A DNA stretch of 64,000 bases from Legionella massiliensis. Its GTDB lineage: Bacteria; Pseudomonadota; Gammaproteobacteria; Legionellales; Legionellaceae. Under the pieces are notes generated by a model. The model did no database searches. It was not told the origin of the DNA and worked only from the letters and a program-made list of their open reading frames with translations. The stretch's first letter is position 1; each line of letters starts with the position of its first letter. Below are positions 37,902 to 47,828 of the stretch, piece by piece. Made by a program: the position numbers and the translations under genes. The stretch is taken from NCBI RefSeq assembly GCF_000756815.1, contig NZ_CCVW01000001.1:682001-746000 (forward strand), read 5' to 3'.

Positions 37902-38242
37902 TGAACTCATAAATAAAATTTATTAATCAAATTATAGTTTCACTTAATATTACTGAATGTAAAAAGTACATTCAGCAATATTAAGCGATGTAAGTAAAAC
38001 AAGAAGTTACTTTGTTCTGGAGATTGCTAAAGGTAGACAAAATTGATAGCAAAATAGGTAAGACCAGCTCTTTCAAAACCTGTATTAGACCAAGATCGTT
38101 TTCAAGATCGTTGACGTGATGAGGAGAAAGAGCGCGAATACTATCAGGGTTAGAGTGATTTATAACACTTATTAAAAACCGAATATATGACTGCATCTCA
38201 ACCTATTTTTGTTAAAAATTGAAATTTACCTCTTGCGGTGCC
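37902..38242 (+). ncRNA. Candidate seekRNA/bridge RNA region of the IS1111 element
   Basis: IS110-family elements carry a guide RNA in their long non-coding end; in the IS1111 group this lies downstream of the transposase. This 340-bp stretch has the right place and a strong hairpin (37943-37985: arms CTTAATATT.CTGAATGTA). The RNA limits and guide loops were not determined. A leftward 71-codon frame inside is most likely chance. Confidence 0.45.
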
Positions 38243-38315
38243 TGGCAGGGTCCATATATGGTCTAATGATATGTACACCCCAGTTAAGAGATAATGTACT
38301 TAACTGGAGAAAGTA

Positions 38316-38609
38316 ATGATGCTAAGAAAGAAATATCCCAAAGAATTTAAATTGGATGCCATTAGCTTGGTATTAGAGCAAGGTTATGGTGTCACGGAAG
38401 CAGCAAATAATATAGGCATAGCTCAAGCGCTATTAAGCCGTTGGATAAAAGAACACAGAGAACAAGATAGCCAAGCATTTCGAGGCAATGGCAAGTTAAC
38501 TGCAGAGCAATTAGAAATACGCCGCCTACAGGAAGAAAATAAGCGCTTGAAGATGGAAAAGGAGATCTTAAAAAAGGCGGCGGTCTTCTTTGCTCAAGAA
38601 ACGAAATAA
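38316..38609 (+). CDS. IS3-family OrfA (HTH/leucine zipper)
   Basis: 97 aa with the DNA-binding helix-turn-helix (GYGVTEAANNIGIAQALLSRW) and a C-terminal heptad region (LEIRRLQEENKRLKMEKEIL). The end overlaps the orfB frame, as expected for programmed frameshifting that makes OrfAB. Confidence 0.92.
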   Translation: MMLRKKYPKEFKLDAISLVLEQGYGVTEAANNIGIAQALLSRWIKEHREQDSQAFRGNGKLTAEQLEIRRLQEENKRLKMEKEILKKAAVFFAQETK

Positions 38610-39484
38610 AATATTCGTTTGTTGCCCAAAATAAGAAGACCTGGCCAGTTGGCGTAATGTGCCAACTACTGGGCATTACACGGTATGGCTATTACAGTTA
38701 TCAACACCGCCAAAGAAATAAGCCAGATGATCCTGCGCATCAAGAAACTCTTGAATGGGTAAAGAAAATAGCTGAAGCCAGCCAGTATTGTTATGGAAGC
38801 CGCAGGATGAAGAATGCTTTAAATGCATTGGGTTATCCAGAAGGTCGAAGACGAACTCAAAATTTAATGAAAGAGGCGCAAGTTTTTGTTCGCTATCGAA
38901 AGAAATGTAAAGTGACAACAAATAGCAACCATAAACAACCGGTTTATGAAAACATTTTAAATAGACAGTTTGATGTTAAAGAGGCAAATAAAGCTTACGT
39001 ATCCGATATTACTTATGTCTGGACTCAGGAAGGCTGGCTTTATTTAGCGGTTGTTATGGATTTATTTTCAAGAAAAATAGTGGGTTGGAGTATGGGTTCT
39101 AGAATGAAAGCAACATTAGTCTGTGATGCTCTGAATAGGGCTATTTGGCAGTGAAAGCCATCAGCAGGGCTCGTTGTTCATTCCGATAGAGGAACTCAAT
39201 ACGCAAGTTACCTATACCGTAACTTATTAACGAGTAAAGGCTATATTGGCAGTATGAGTAAAAAAGGAGATTGCTGGGATAATAGTGTTATTGAAAGCTT
39301 CTTTGAGAGTTTAAAACAAGAGCGAGTTCAATGGCGGAATTATCAAACTCGATGGGAAGCCCAACAGGACATTTTGAATTACATCACCATGTTCTATAAC
39401 AGCCACAGATTGCATTCTTATTTAGGATATTTAAGCCCAAATCAATTTGAAAAACAGAGTGATTTTTTAATGAAAGTTGCTTAA
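38607..39484 (+). pseudogene. IS3-family OrfB transposase with in-frame stop
   Basis: The integrase core is present: SDITYVWTQEGW (D), VVHSDRGTQYAS (D) and WDNSVIESFFESLK (E). A TGA at 39152-39154 splits it between the first and second Asp. The rest is in frame. Unless the stop is read through or is a sequencing error, the element cannot move by itself. Confidence 0.88.
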
Positions 39485-39510
39485 CTGGGGTGTAACATTT
39501 TGGTTGACCA

Positions 39511-40090
39511 CGTCACCCCGTCAAGGCTCATTGCAGAGCCATCCAGTGACACACCTATCATTTTTGCCATTTTCTTCAATGGGTTAAATGCATCCCTTAT
39601 CATAGGTGATTCGTTTTTGTTGCCAGGCGCTGTGACAAATGGCGCAATAACATTACAGTTCCTGTCACAGATGGCAACGGCTTTATCCCCTTTGAAGTGC
39701 TTGTGACCACTGTAGGCAATGTTGTCACCCCTTTTTCAGCCAGGCCCTAAAGTGCTTGAATACCCGGGTGTAGCTTATTTCTGGTTTACCCGCTGCTGTT
39801 TTCTCAATCGGCAATTTATACCATTGGCATCCTGTGTGAATGATATACAAAATGTAATTAAATATTTTATAGAGAGCTATTTTCGGTCTTGGTCCGCGTT
39901 TCCCATTTTCAGGTAAGGAAAGACAAATTCATTGAACTCTTTTTCTGTTAATTCCGTTGGAATCCTTTTGTAGCCGGCCTTTCTCATGCCCTCACCTTTA
40001 TTTTTATTGTCTGAATCAGACCTTGCAATATGAAGGCAATTAATTGTATTTAAAGGCTTTTCTGTAATTTATGAAACTAGCAACAAGTTG
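39511..40090 (-). pseudogene. IS5-like transposase with internal deletion
   Basis: This is an inverted copy of the sequence at 52639-53323. It starts inside the transposase right after the IS3 end and finishes at the IS end (ACTAGCAACAAGTTG at 40076-40090). About 110 bp are lost between two AAAAAGGG-type words (39728-39740), a sign of microhomology deletion. Confidence 0.82.
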
Positions 40091-40306
40091 CAATCCATAA
40101 CTGGCTCAGGAAATCTCTATTTTTTCCCAGGGGGACAAATTATCCCGAGATGTCGCTCGCCTCGAGTAAAACTAAAATGAATCAAAAGAGAGCTAGCTGA
40201 TTTATTTAATATCTTTTTAGTTGGGCGACCGTTCTAAAAAAACGGACTGCCTAATTAAAGGACATGTTTTGTGACAGATCATTGATAATTACTAGCAACG
40301 AGTTGT
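40091..40306 (+). mobile_element. IS5-like right-end module with resolvase-like tail
   Basis: It repeats 53371-53583 almost exactly (CAATCCATAACTGGCTCAGG to AACGAGTTG). The complement near 40225 reads GRPTKKILNKSASSL, like a resolvase C-terminus. Joined directly to the other IS end, it suggests recombination between copies. Confidence 0.65.
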
Positions 40307-40406
40307 AACAAAAATTAATCAATTCTTAGGTTGGCGGGAATTTATAGAATGCGAGATTCAAATTAGGAATAGGACTTATTCTGAGGTGTTGGCAAGTCAG
40401 CTCTGC

Positions 40407-40760
40407 TTAGTATTGACGGACAATAGAAAACGAAGTCGAAACCTGCATTGAGGGTAGGTCGTTCATAATCTGGAGCATTTCAATGGCTTCTTGATTTCCT
40501 TGTGCCGCTCTTGGAGCTAACCATTCTACGGCTGTTTTTCCTTGATATTGACCATCAATATGAAATTCCTGTGATGATAATTCATATTTTTTGATAGCTG
40601 CCTGAAGAATTGATTTGGACAACATCATGGCTGAAAAGCCAATAATTTTTACCATATCGGTGCCACTCACTTTAGCTGGAAGTGCTGCAATAGAGTCAGG
40701 CACATCGAATTTTTTATCAATTATCTGCCATAAAATATTTTCTACTTTTTTTTCTCTCAT
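40407..40760 (-). CDS. Small hypothetical protein downstream of the giant gene
   Basis: 117 aa from the ATG at 40760, which has GGAG seven bases upstream; a TTG at 40772 is also open. The protein is soluble and mostly helical (DMVKIIGFSAMMLSKSILQA) with EFHIDGQYQGKTAVEWLAPR, an ankyrin-like single repeat (G.T...W....GN.EA...L). It lies 20 bp after the giant gene and should be co-expressed with it, so it could be a chaperone or partner. No family recognised. Confidence 0.6.
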   Translation of the reverse strand: MREKKVENILWQIIDKKFDVPDSIAALPAKVSGTDMVKIIGFSAMMLSKSILQAAIKKYELSSQEFHIDGQYQGKTAVEWLAPRAAQGNQEAIEMLQIMNDLPSMQVSTSFSIVRQY

Positions 40761-40782
40761 TCTTAACTCCAATAGCTCACTT

Positions 40783-43700
40783 TTATAAATTAAATTGCTC
40801 TCCCGGAGAGGGGGGGCTCATTTCTTCATGCAAGACTTGTTGAAGTCTTGCTTTAAAATTCTGGGATACAATACCCTGCTTCGCTTCCTCCTGAATACGT
40901 TCTAAGGCAGTGCAGACATGGGGCATAGTTGCTAATGTTGCAACACGAACAGGATTAAATTGCTTGTCCCCATTCTGCTCATAATAAAAAACAGGCAGCG
41001 TTTTTAGATCTGCTTTATTGATCATCTGCATAGGTACAGAAAAAATGTTGCCTTCTATGGCAACGACCAAATGATTCGGTAAGGCAACTAACTCTTGGCC
41101 TTCTTCCAAGCGAATATCGTAAAATAAATTAGTGCAATTTTGCAACGGAGTTACAGTTGAATCAACATTAGCGATTTTAATTTGCCCTTTGCTCAGATCA
41201 CAATTTAATAGTCCTAGAGTCCCGGCAACAGAGGATTGGATACGTGTTTCCAGATTATCAGGTAAACAGCTATCGGAAATCACCTTTAGCCCTCTGCTCT
41301 GATGAGGAACTTCCTTGATAATCCTATGTTGTTCCATCGAAGAAAAGCGATGTTCTAGAAAATGGAGTACGGACATAGGATCATCTAAGTTATGCCAAAA
41401 ACCATGAAATACGCGTTGTTCATTTTGTTGTACATCGTCTACATCAATATTCCATTTTGTTTTCAGGATTTGTAACTTATCATAAATTTCATTCCAAACC
41501 TCCATAGGAAGCTGAGGGGGTTTTCCCATCGATTGCCAAATGGTTTTATCGGCTTTAAATCCCCGAATCAGTAAATTTTCCCAGGTAATATCTTCCATAA
41601 TATAGGCATGTTTGGCTAATAAGGGCTTGACGATTTCTTGATGAAATTCATCTAAAAATTCTTTGCGGAATACCATTAAAAAAGGTGTTTTAGGGCCACC
41701 CAGCTCTTTAGTGGCATGAAAAATAAGATATTGTTTATAGTAATCGATAGCCGGAGCTAAAAGTGGGGCAATACTTGATAATTGTGCTTTATAAGACTCT
41801 TTACTGCCCCCCGCTAATTTTTGTTCATCAGGGCGTAATTTTTTATAATTATCAAAAGAGTTTTGCAAGGCATCTGCAAACATTTCGATTAAACCCTCAT
41901 CAGAAAACCCCTTTAAGAAAGGAATACCTTCGGTAAAATTGCGAATAAGACCAATGAGTTCCTCTTCATTTTTTCTTAAAAACTCGAGGGTTTGTTCTTG
42001 AGTCATTGGAAAAAAATCTTTCCCGGCATTGGGCAGATCGACCCAATACATGCCAGGTGCCGGATCAGTTGCAAAATAATTTTTAAGCCGCTCAATAGAG
42101 GTTTCGTTAAGCTCTAAATAATCATCTCCAGACATCATGACTACATAATTGCTTGCCTCATCGCCAACGTTCAAAGAGGGATTTAACGCAGTTAAAATTT
42201 GATCCCCAACAGAAGCGGCATAAACATAGGAGCATTGACCGCTAATTTGCACCTCACCTTTGGCCTGATCCGGAGTAGCGAATTTTAATAAGGAGGAGCG
42301 ACTTGCGCTACCACCATCGAGGACAATAATGTCCTGTTGCGCTTCTTTATCCATTTCACGGCGCATCATTAAGGGCAATATCGAGCCAATTTCAGTACAT
42401 TGTTTACTTTCTTTAGGATGAGGATCTAAGGGAACAGAAGTCGTTTGTGTAATCGTATGTAAAAAGGGACGGCTAATCGCTAAGGTTTGTGGCTCTGTTT
42501 TGAGGGGAGGGGATTTAATAAATGGTTTTTGGTAACCGTATTTTGACAGCTTAAAGGCTTCTCTTTTTGCTAAATGAGCCTGATCTACTTCTGCGAGTTC
42601 TTGAATTGGTAGATTAAGCCTTTCAGGAAACTGAATCGCAAACGAGGTTAAATCGCTCATCCCGAACCTCTCTATACCAAAGCGAGTAGGTTCTCGTTTT
42701 TGTTTTACCGCTTCTACGTCTGGTTTAACTACCCTGTTAAAAAACGTTTCTAATTTTCTGGTGTAGGCTTCAAGGATACGAGTTTTTACTTCTGGGTGTA
42801 GCTTAGAGCTGTTTACAGCGGCTTTAATTTCTTGAAAATCAGCCCGTTCGGTTAGTTTCTTTAAAGCAGCTTCAACATCTAACTGCCTTAAATCATCAAT
42901 AATTTCTCCAGGATCCAAACTCATTAATGTTGAATCGCCGGTGGATGAGCTAGGATAATACCCTGTATCACGCATAAAATTAGTATCTAAATCAAATAGC
43001 CCTCTTTCCCATAATTTATCAAAAAGACCAATAGCCTCATCAAATAATTGGTCAATTTGTTCGCACTGTAGCATTTGTTCATCTAAGTCACTTTCTGGAT
43101 TTACTCCTTTGAGACGCTCATAAAATCGATCGCCAAAGGTTTCACTGACAGGAACGGATTGTTTGACATTGGAGTATCCTTCGATGATTCGCTCTTGGCC
43201 CAAGATATTGAGTTTAATAGGATGATCTATCATCTTGAATGGAATAATTAAATCCTTGCCAAAGCGCAAAGAAGTTTCATAACCAATGGCTTTATAGGAT
43301 TTATTTTCTACCGCAGAAATCACCCGCATCACAAAGGCATTTAGCTCTTTCCAATTTCTAAGGGCAGCCATATTTTGCTGAATCACGGGATGAGCCATAA
43401 TTTGATTCAGCACGCCTGCTGTTTTAAGGGTTTCTTGTTGCGCATCGATAGTCGTTGCCTGCCTATCTTTAAAAATAACATTTTTAAGAATCGTAAAAAA
43501 ATCATCGCCTAATGCTTCATGGGGAATTTTGATAATGGATCCATTGCTTAATCGGAACACCATATTTTCCGCACCGCAGCCTAATAATCGTGTTTCATCC
43601 GGTTTCATGTCGCCATAGAAGCTATCATCGAGTCGACCTCGAATTTCAATTAACCCTTGAAAAATACTGGTTTGTTGTTGGGTTTTGTATTCCATTTCAT

Positions 43701-46700
43701 TCTGTCGGGAATCAAAAAAATCAACCGGAAATTCAGAAATTGTAAAACCGCATTTAGCTGCGATTTGGAGTAGTTCGATATCAAATCCCATCGAGTTATC
43801 TTGAGGATTTTTATCACGAATAGCTTCCCAGGCAGATTGGCTGAAAAACTTAAATCCAGTTTGGCTATCGCTGAGATGAAATAATCTTGGATACATGGAT
43901 TTAATAAATAAATTTAAGAAGCTGCTTTGCAGTAAGGGAATAATTGGCTTATTTTCCACATCAGATTCTTCTAATCGTCGCGAACCTATTGCCAGTGAAC
44001 CCTTTTCAATCCCTTCATGACAAATTTGAGAGATAGCCGCGCCAATTTCTTCGATATGGATTTTATCTGAAAAATCGACATAGCCGACAATGTTACATTT
44101 TTGGGTTTCAATGCCATAATCCATTCCGAATTTAACAGCCTCTGCTTTAGAGTATTGTGCTCCAGGTGGCGGATTAAAATGAACCTGACTGCCCGTACAG
44201 TTGATCCCTGCTTCATTTGTTTGGGTCAGAAGACTGTCAATATATTCATCTATTTTAGAAGTACATTTATCCTTGGGGCGAGTATCTACTACGATAAAAT
44301 GAAATTCGATGTTCTCTAAATGCCCATATGCTGCTTTTAAAGCCTCAATTTTTCCTTGGATGTTTTTATCGATATAGGCTTTAGAAGTGCTATCCGAATT
44401 ATAATTCAACACAATACCCACTTTTATTTTTTCTGAGGCTTTCTCATTTATCGTTTTTAAATCCTCTTGATTTTGAGCTAATCGCTCTTCGTTCATGGAC
44501 TTAAACACACGCTCTTTATCTGGTTTTTTAGGTGCTTTAGATAATTGCCAAGCCTGCAACTGCCCTCTATAGGTATTGGTTTTATGGAGATTAATCACCT
44601 GTTCAATCAATTGAGTTTTCTCAGTCGACTCGGAAAGTTCAGTAAGTTGAGTGTTAGAACTCATGGGTAAGTTATAACGATGCACTCCTTCAAAGGTATA
44701 TTTCTTTCCACCTGTGATAAGAAGCACTCTATTCATATTATCGATAATGATGCGCTCTTCGGATTGACTAAGAGCATCTAAGCGCGTTAGATCATCTACT
44801 GTTTCTACAATAAATGCTCTGGGGTTAACCTTTCCAATTAGAACTTCATCAAAGGCCACATCTTTCAAAGGCAGTCTAGGTTCATCTTTAAAACCAACAA
44901 GCAAATTTAAGGGGTTATCATCGCCTAAAAGCAAGGGGATAATCACGCGAATATAATTAGGGTCACGTTGTAATAATTCACCAATAGCATAGGCTTCAGG
45001 AAAGGTATCCAGAATAAAACCGAGATAATCTGAAGCGTCCATATTGGATAAAATTGAGGTTAAATCCTCAGTGATTGTGCGAATAATCGCTTCGCTATCC
45101 TGTGAATTAGTCGCTAGCGCAGTAAATAGGCGATGACTATCTACCATCAATTTCTTAATTTCTTGAGGGGCAATTGCGGTATAAATTTCATTAAAATAAT
45201 CCGCAATGACTCGAAACCGATCGTCATTTGCCAATTGCATTAATTGGGTGAAACATTCACCTTCAGTACTTAACTTTTCCAGCAAACTTGCACTGGTTAC
45301 TAAATTTTCTCCTTTTTCAGGGGCTTTATGTTGGCTTGCTACACGCTGTGAGATGGACCGTAATCCAGCAAACATATTCATCGATTGACCGGCCGATTGT
45401 GATTCAAGCGCTGAATCACGCCAAACTCTGCCGGTTTCCTCCAAATGAAGTCCAAGGGAATATTTAGGTGCACCTGATATTTGAAAATCTTTCATTAAAC
45501 GAATGATTTCCGGATCAAAGGCCATAGATATTTCATCGAAACCCTTATGGATATCATTTATCATTTCTGCGCTAAACGCTTTCGCCCCCACTTGGGTATC
45601 TGATAATTGGATATTTAAACTGGCACGTACTAATTGATTAAATAGAAAAGACTGTAACTCTCGTAATTGAGAACGGCCATACACATGGGAATTTTGGATT
45701 CTTCTCGAACCTATTGATGCATGTTTTTGTTTCCTTAAGATAGGATCAATTTCCAGTCCTATACCAGCCAGATTAATTGATAAATCAGCATCGGTACTAA
45801 AAACCACATCGGCTTTAGGTGATTTGTATTTTTTTTCTCCTGAAGGGTTACAGGCTTGCACTAAATAGCGCATCCCTAAATGCACGGCCGCTCCTTTTAC
45901 CGACTTTCTTGCTAGATCATCGGCAGAAATGGTACTCAGTTCACGGTTTTTATAGGCTTCTTGTTCTTCGTGTAAATCTTCTGCATAGTCTAGGCAGGTT
46001 ACTTTAGAGCTCAGATGAAGGATTCGTTTGTCTTCCCTAAGTCTTTTATTGATTTCATCAATAGAGCGATGTTTGGAGTCAGCCTTTGCTTGATCCTCCA
46101 CAAAGGTCACATGCCAGTCTATATTCTCAATGCCTTCAAATAAAAATTCTAATTGTTGCAATTTTCTGGCTAAAAAATCCTCGCCTGTATAACACTGACT
46201 TTTGGGTTTAAGACGATTATGCTCTTTATGAACAGGAATTAAAATGCCAATATTTTTTCGTGCATCGGGCTCATCACTTTCCTTAAGTAAAGCACTATTA
46301 TTCTTTAAAAGAATTTTAGAAACGACCATTTCGATAACACTATAATCATCAATATTGAGGCTGTGACTTCCATCCCCATAATGACGGGTTCTTAGCAGTT
46401 GTTCTATTTGTTTTTGAATATGTTCTCTAGTACTGATATCGGGATCTAAAGGGTAGGTAGCCTCTTGTTCAAAATGCTGCAAGATTCTAGTTGCCAACCG
46501 AAATTGTTGAGCTATTTTTTGATTCTCTAACTCATAGGAAGAAGCCAGTAATTCTTTATAGGTTGATGTTTCTGATTCAGTTCGTTTAGATCCTTTTTTA
46601 TGAAGATATTCCAATCGTTTTTCCTGGTCCTCTTGAACATAAAGGTGAGATTGCTGTCCTTTTTTTATTTTTTCTTTATAGTCCTTATATTGAAAACCAA

Positions 46701-47154
46701 GAGCAACTACACCACTTCGGGCACTAGGGTCTAATAAAGTACGAGTACCCAATCTTAAGGTATTAAAAAGCCCTAATTCAGAAGTAGCTTGTTTTGCTTT
46801 ATATAAGACGGAGGTTAGCGTTTGTGTAGTAGCTACCGCGGAATTGAAGGCTGTTGTTACTTGATGAGCAACCCCGCTTAATAATGAGACTGGAAACCAT
46901 CCGGATTGGGCTTCTTGGACTAATTTTTGTTCATATAAATCATTATAAATTAATTTCTCATTTTCTTCGGCAGAATGCCGAATACGAGCAACTTCACTTT
47001 TCTCTTGGGATAAGGTTTCTAGGCTTATATTTTCAGTGATTTTATATTCACCCTGCGCATCCAGCTCCTCAAGAGATAACCATGAAGGGTATTCTCCATT
47101 AAGTATTTGATAATAATTACCTGATGCTGAGGCTAACATCCGTACATAAATCAT
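40783..47154 (-). CDS. Giant multidomain protein: two GT2-like domains, kinase-like and nucleotidyltransferase-like segments
   Basis: 2123 aa. GT2-A spans about 300-570 (IGILIPVHKEHNRL, DADLSINLAG near 454-465, SDTQVGAKAF near 518-527). GT2-B spans about 910-1150 (KVGIVLNYNSD, VDFSD at 1026-1030, SDSQTGFKFF at 1095-1104). Both resemble dolichyl-phosphate mannosyltransferase-type GT2 cores. A kinase-like segment (about 1188-1420) has GCGAENMVFRL, IIKIP, FDLDTNF and SLDPGE. A later part (about 1600-1870) has IIVLDGGSASRSS and VVMMSGDDYLEL, like sugar-phosphate nucleotidyltransferases. No signal peptide or clear membrane span was seen. A glycosylating effector is inferred; the whole architecture is not one I know. 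Confidence 0.8.
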   Translation of the reverse strand: MIYVRMLASASGNYYQILNGEYPSWLSLEELDAQGEYKITENISLETLSQEKSEVARIRHSAEENEKLIYNDLYEQKLVQEAQSGWFPVSLLSGVAHQVTTAFNSAVATTQTLTSVLYKAKQATSELGLFNTLRLGTRTLLDPSARSGVVALGFQYKDYKEKIKKGQQSHLYVQEDQEKRLEYLHKKGSKRTESETSTYKELLASSYELENQKIAQQFRLATRILQHFEQEATYPLDPDISTREHIQKQIEQLLRTRHYGDGSHSLNIDDYSVIEMVVSKILLKNNSALLKESDEPDARKNIGILIPVHKEHNRLKPKSQCYTGEDFLARKLQQLEFLFEGIENIDWHVTFVEDQAKADSKHRSIDEINKRLREDKRILHLSSKVTCLDYAEDLHEEQEAYKNRELSTISADDLARKSVKGAAVHLGMRYLVQACNPSGEKKYKSPKADVVFSTDADLSINLAGIGLEIDPILRKQKHASIGSRRIQNSHVYGRSQLRELQSFLFNQLVRASLNIQLSDTQVGAKAFSAEMINDIHKGFDEISMAFDPEIIRLMKDFQISGAPKYSLGLHLEETGRVWRDSALESQSAGQSMNMFAGLRSISQRVASQHKAPEKGENLVTSASLLEKLSTEGECFTQLMQLANDDRFRVIADYFNEIYTAIAPQEIKKLMVDSHRLFTALATNSQDSEAIIRTITEDLTSILSNMDASDYLGFILDTFPEAYAIGELLQRDPNYIRVIIPLLLGDDNPLNLLVGFKDEPRLPLKDVAFDEVLIGKVNPRAFIVETVDDLTRLDALSQSEERIIIDNMNRVLLITGGKKYTFEGVHRYNLPMSSNTQLTELSESTEKTQLIEQVINLHKTNTYRGQLQAWQLSKAPKKPDKERVFKSMNEERLAQNQEDLKTINEKASEKIKVGIVLNYNSDSTSKAYIDKNIQGKIEALKAAYGHLENIEFHFIVVDTRPKDKCTSKIDEYIDSLLTQTNEAGINCTGSQVHFNPPPGAQYSKAEAVKFGMDYGIETQKCNIVGYVDFSDKIHIEEIGAAISQICHEGIEKGSLAIGSRRLEESDVENKPIIPLLQSSFLNLFIKSMYPRLFHLSDSQTGFKFFSQSAWEAIRDKNPQDNSMGFDIELLQIAAKCGFTISEFPVDFFDSRQNEMEYKTQQQTSIFQGLIEIRGRLDDSFYGDMKPDETRLLGCGAENMVFRLSNGSIIKIPHEALGDDFFTILKNVIFKDRQATTIDAQQETLKTAGVLNQIMAHPVIQQNMAALRNWKELNAFVMRVISAVENKSYKAIGYETSLRFGKDLIIPFKMIDHPIKLNILGQERIIEGYSNVKQSVPVSETFGDRFYERLKGVNPESDLDEQMLQCEQIDQLFDEAIGLFDKLWERGLFDLDTNFMRDTGYYPSSSTGDSTLMSLDPGEIIDDLRQLDVEAALKKLTERADFQEIKAAVNSSKLHPEVKTRILEAYTRKLETFFNRVVKPDVEAVKQKREPTRFGIERFGMSDLTSFAIQFPERLNLPIQELAEVDQAHLAKREAFKLSKYGYQKPFIKSPPLKTEPQTLAISRPFLHTITQTTSVPLDPHPKESKQCTEIGSILPLMMRREMDKEAQQDIIVLDGGSASRSSLLKFATPDQAKGEVQISGQCSYVYAASVGDQILTALNPSLNVGDEASNYVVMMSGDDYLELNETSIERLKNYFATDPAPGMYWVDLPNAGKDFFPMTQEQTLEFLRKNEEELIGLIRNFTEGIPFLKGFSDEGLIEMFADALQNSFDNYKKLRPDEQKLAGGSKESYKAQLSSIAPLLAPAIDYYKQYLIFHATKELGGPKTPFLMVFRKEFLDEFHQEIVKPLLAKHAYIMEDITWENLLIRGFKADKTIWQSMGKPPQLPMEVWNEIYDKLQILKTKWNIDVDDVQQNEQRVFHGFWHNLDDPMSVLHFLEHRFSSMEQHRIIKEVPHQSRGLKVISDSCLPDNLETRIQSSVAGTLGLLNCDLSKGQIKIANVDSTVTPLQNCTNLFYDIRLEEGQELVALPNHLVVAIEGNIFSVPMQMINKADLKTLPVFYYEQNGDKQFNPVRVATLATMPHVCTALERIQEEAKQGIVSQNFKARLQQVLHEEMSPPSPGEQFNL

Positions 47155-47789
47155 AGGCCGTTAGTTTTATTTTATTTATTTAAAATATAGCACATTGTTC
47201 AATAAATGATTTGAGAGAGAGGGTCAAACTGCAGCCGAATCATGGGGTGTGGTTTTTACTAGATTGGCTGATTGATCTTGCCTCAAAATTCCGGACCCCA
47301 ACTTTATGCAGCTAACTGAAACTCATCTGGTGTCTGATATCCCAGAGTAGAGTGTAGTCGCTGACGATTATAAAACTCTTCAATGTAGTCGAATACAAGT
47401 AATTGAGTTTCAGCTCTGGTTTTAAATTTCTCCCCATAAAGTAATTCAATTTTCAATGTGTGGTAAAAGCTTTCTATCACTGTATTATCATAACAATTGC
47501 CCTTGCCGCTCATTGAGCATATAAAACCATGTTGTTTTAAAAGAGTCTGATAAATATCACTACAGCACTACGATCCCCTGTCTGAATGATGAATCACGCC
47601 TTTGGGTGGCTTGCAGCGCTTGATTGCCATCATTAGAGCATCCTCAGTGAGCTGGCTAACCAGCTGCGTCCCCATACTCCAACCAACGATCTTTCTATTG
47701 TATAGGTCAATTACAGTCGCCAAATACAGCCATCCTTCATTAGTATGGAGTAGAGTAAGAGTTGAACTATTTCCCTGCATCTTCTCCCC

Positions 47790-47823
47790 AAACTGCACGT
47801 GCACCTCTCAGCGCATGCAGCTT
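47790..47823 (-). ncRNA. Group II intron domain V
   Basis: The complement reads AAGCTGCATGCGCTGAGAGG, then TGCACGTGCAGTTTG: a 34-nt hairpin with the AGC catalytic triad and the bulge-and-tetraloop layout of domain V. Domain VI and the 3' splice site follow to 47750. Confidence 0.82.
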
Positions 47824-47828
47824 TCCAT

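Larger units (their letters stand above)
36792..38256 (+). mobile_element. IS110-family element, IS1111 group
   Basis: Subterminal inverted repeats TATGGACCCTGCCA (36792-36805) and TGGCAGGGTCCATA (38243-38256) bracket one transposase gene. A short left and a long right non-coding end (about 340 bp) are the IS1111 pattern. It butts directly against the left end of the IS3 element at 38259, so it probably inserted at or near that end. Confidence 0.85.
38259..39510 (+). mobile_element. IS3-family insertion sequence (copy with stop in orfB)
   Basis: The left end reads TGGTCTAATGATATGTACAC, then CCCAGTTAAG; the right end is CTTAACTGGGGTGTAACA, then TTTTGGTTGACCA. The 1252-bp element holds orfA and orfB. 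Partial copies of it lie at 49894-50030, 52412-52638 and 58244-58325. Confidence 0.88.

Noticed and set aside
37981-38196. Leftward 71-codon frame in the IS1111 right end
   Set aside because: It lies in the expected guide-RNA region, has no recognised relative and no clear ribosome site.
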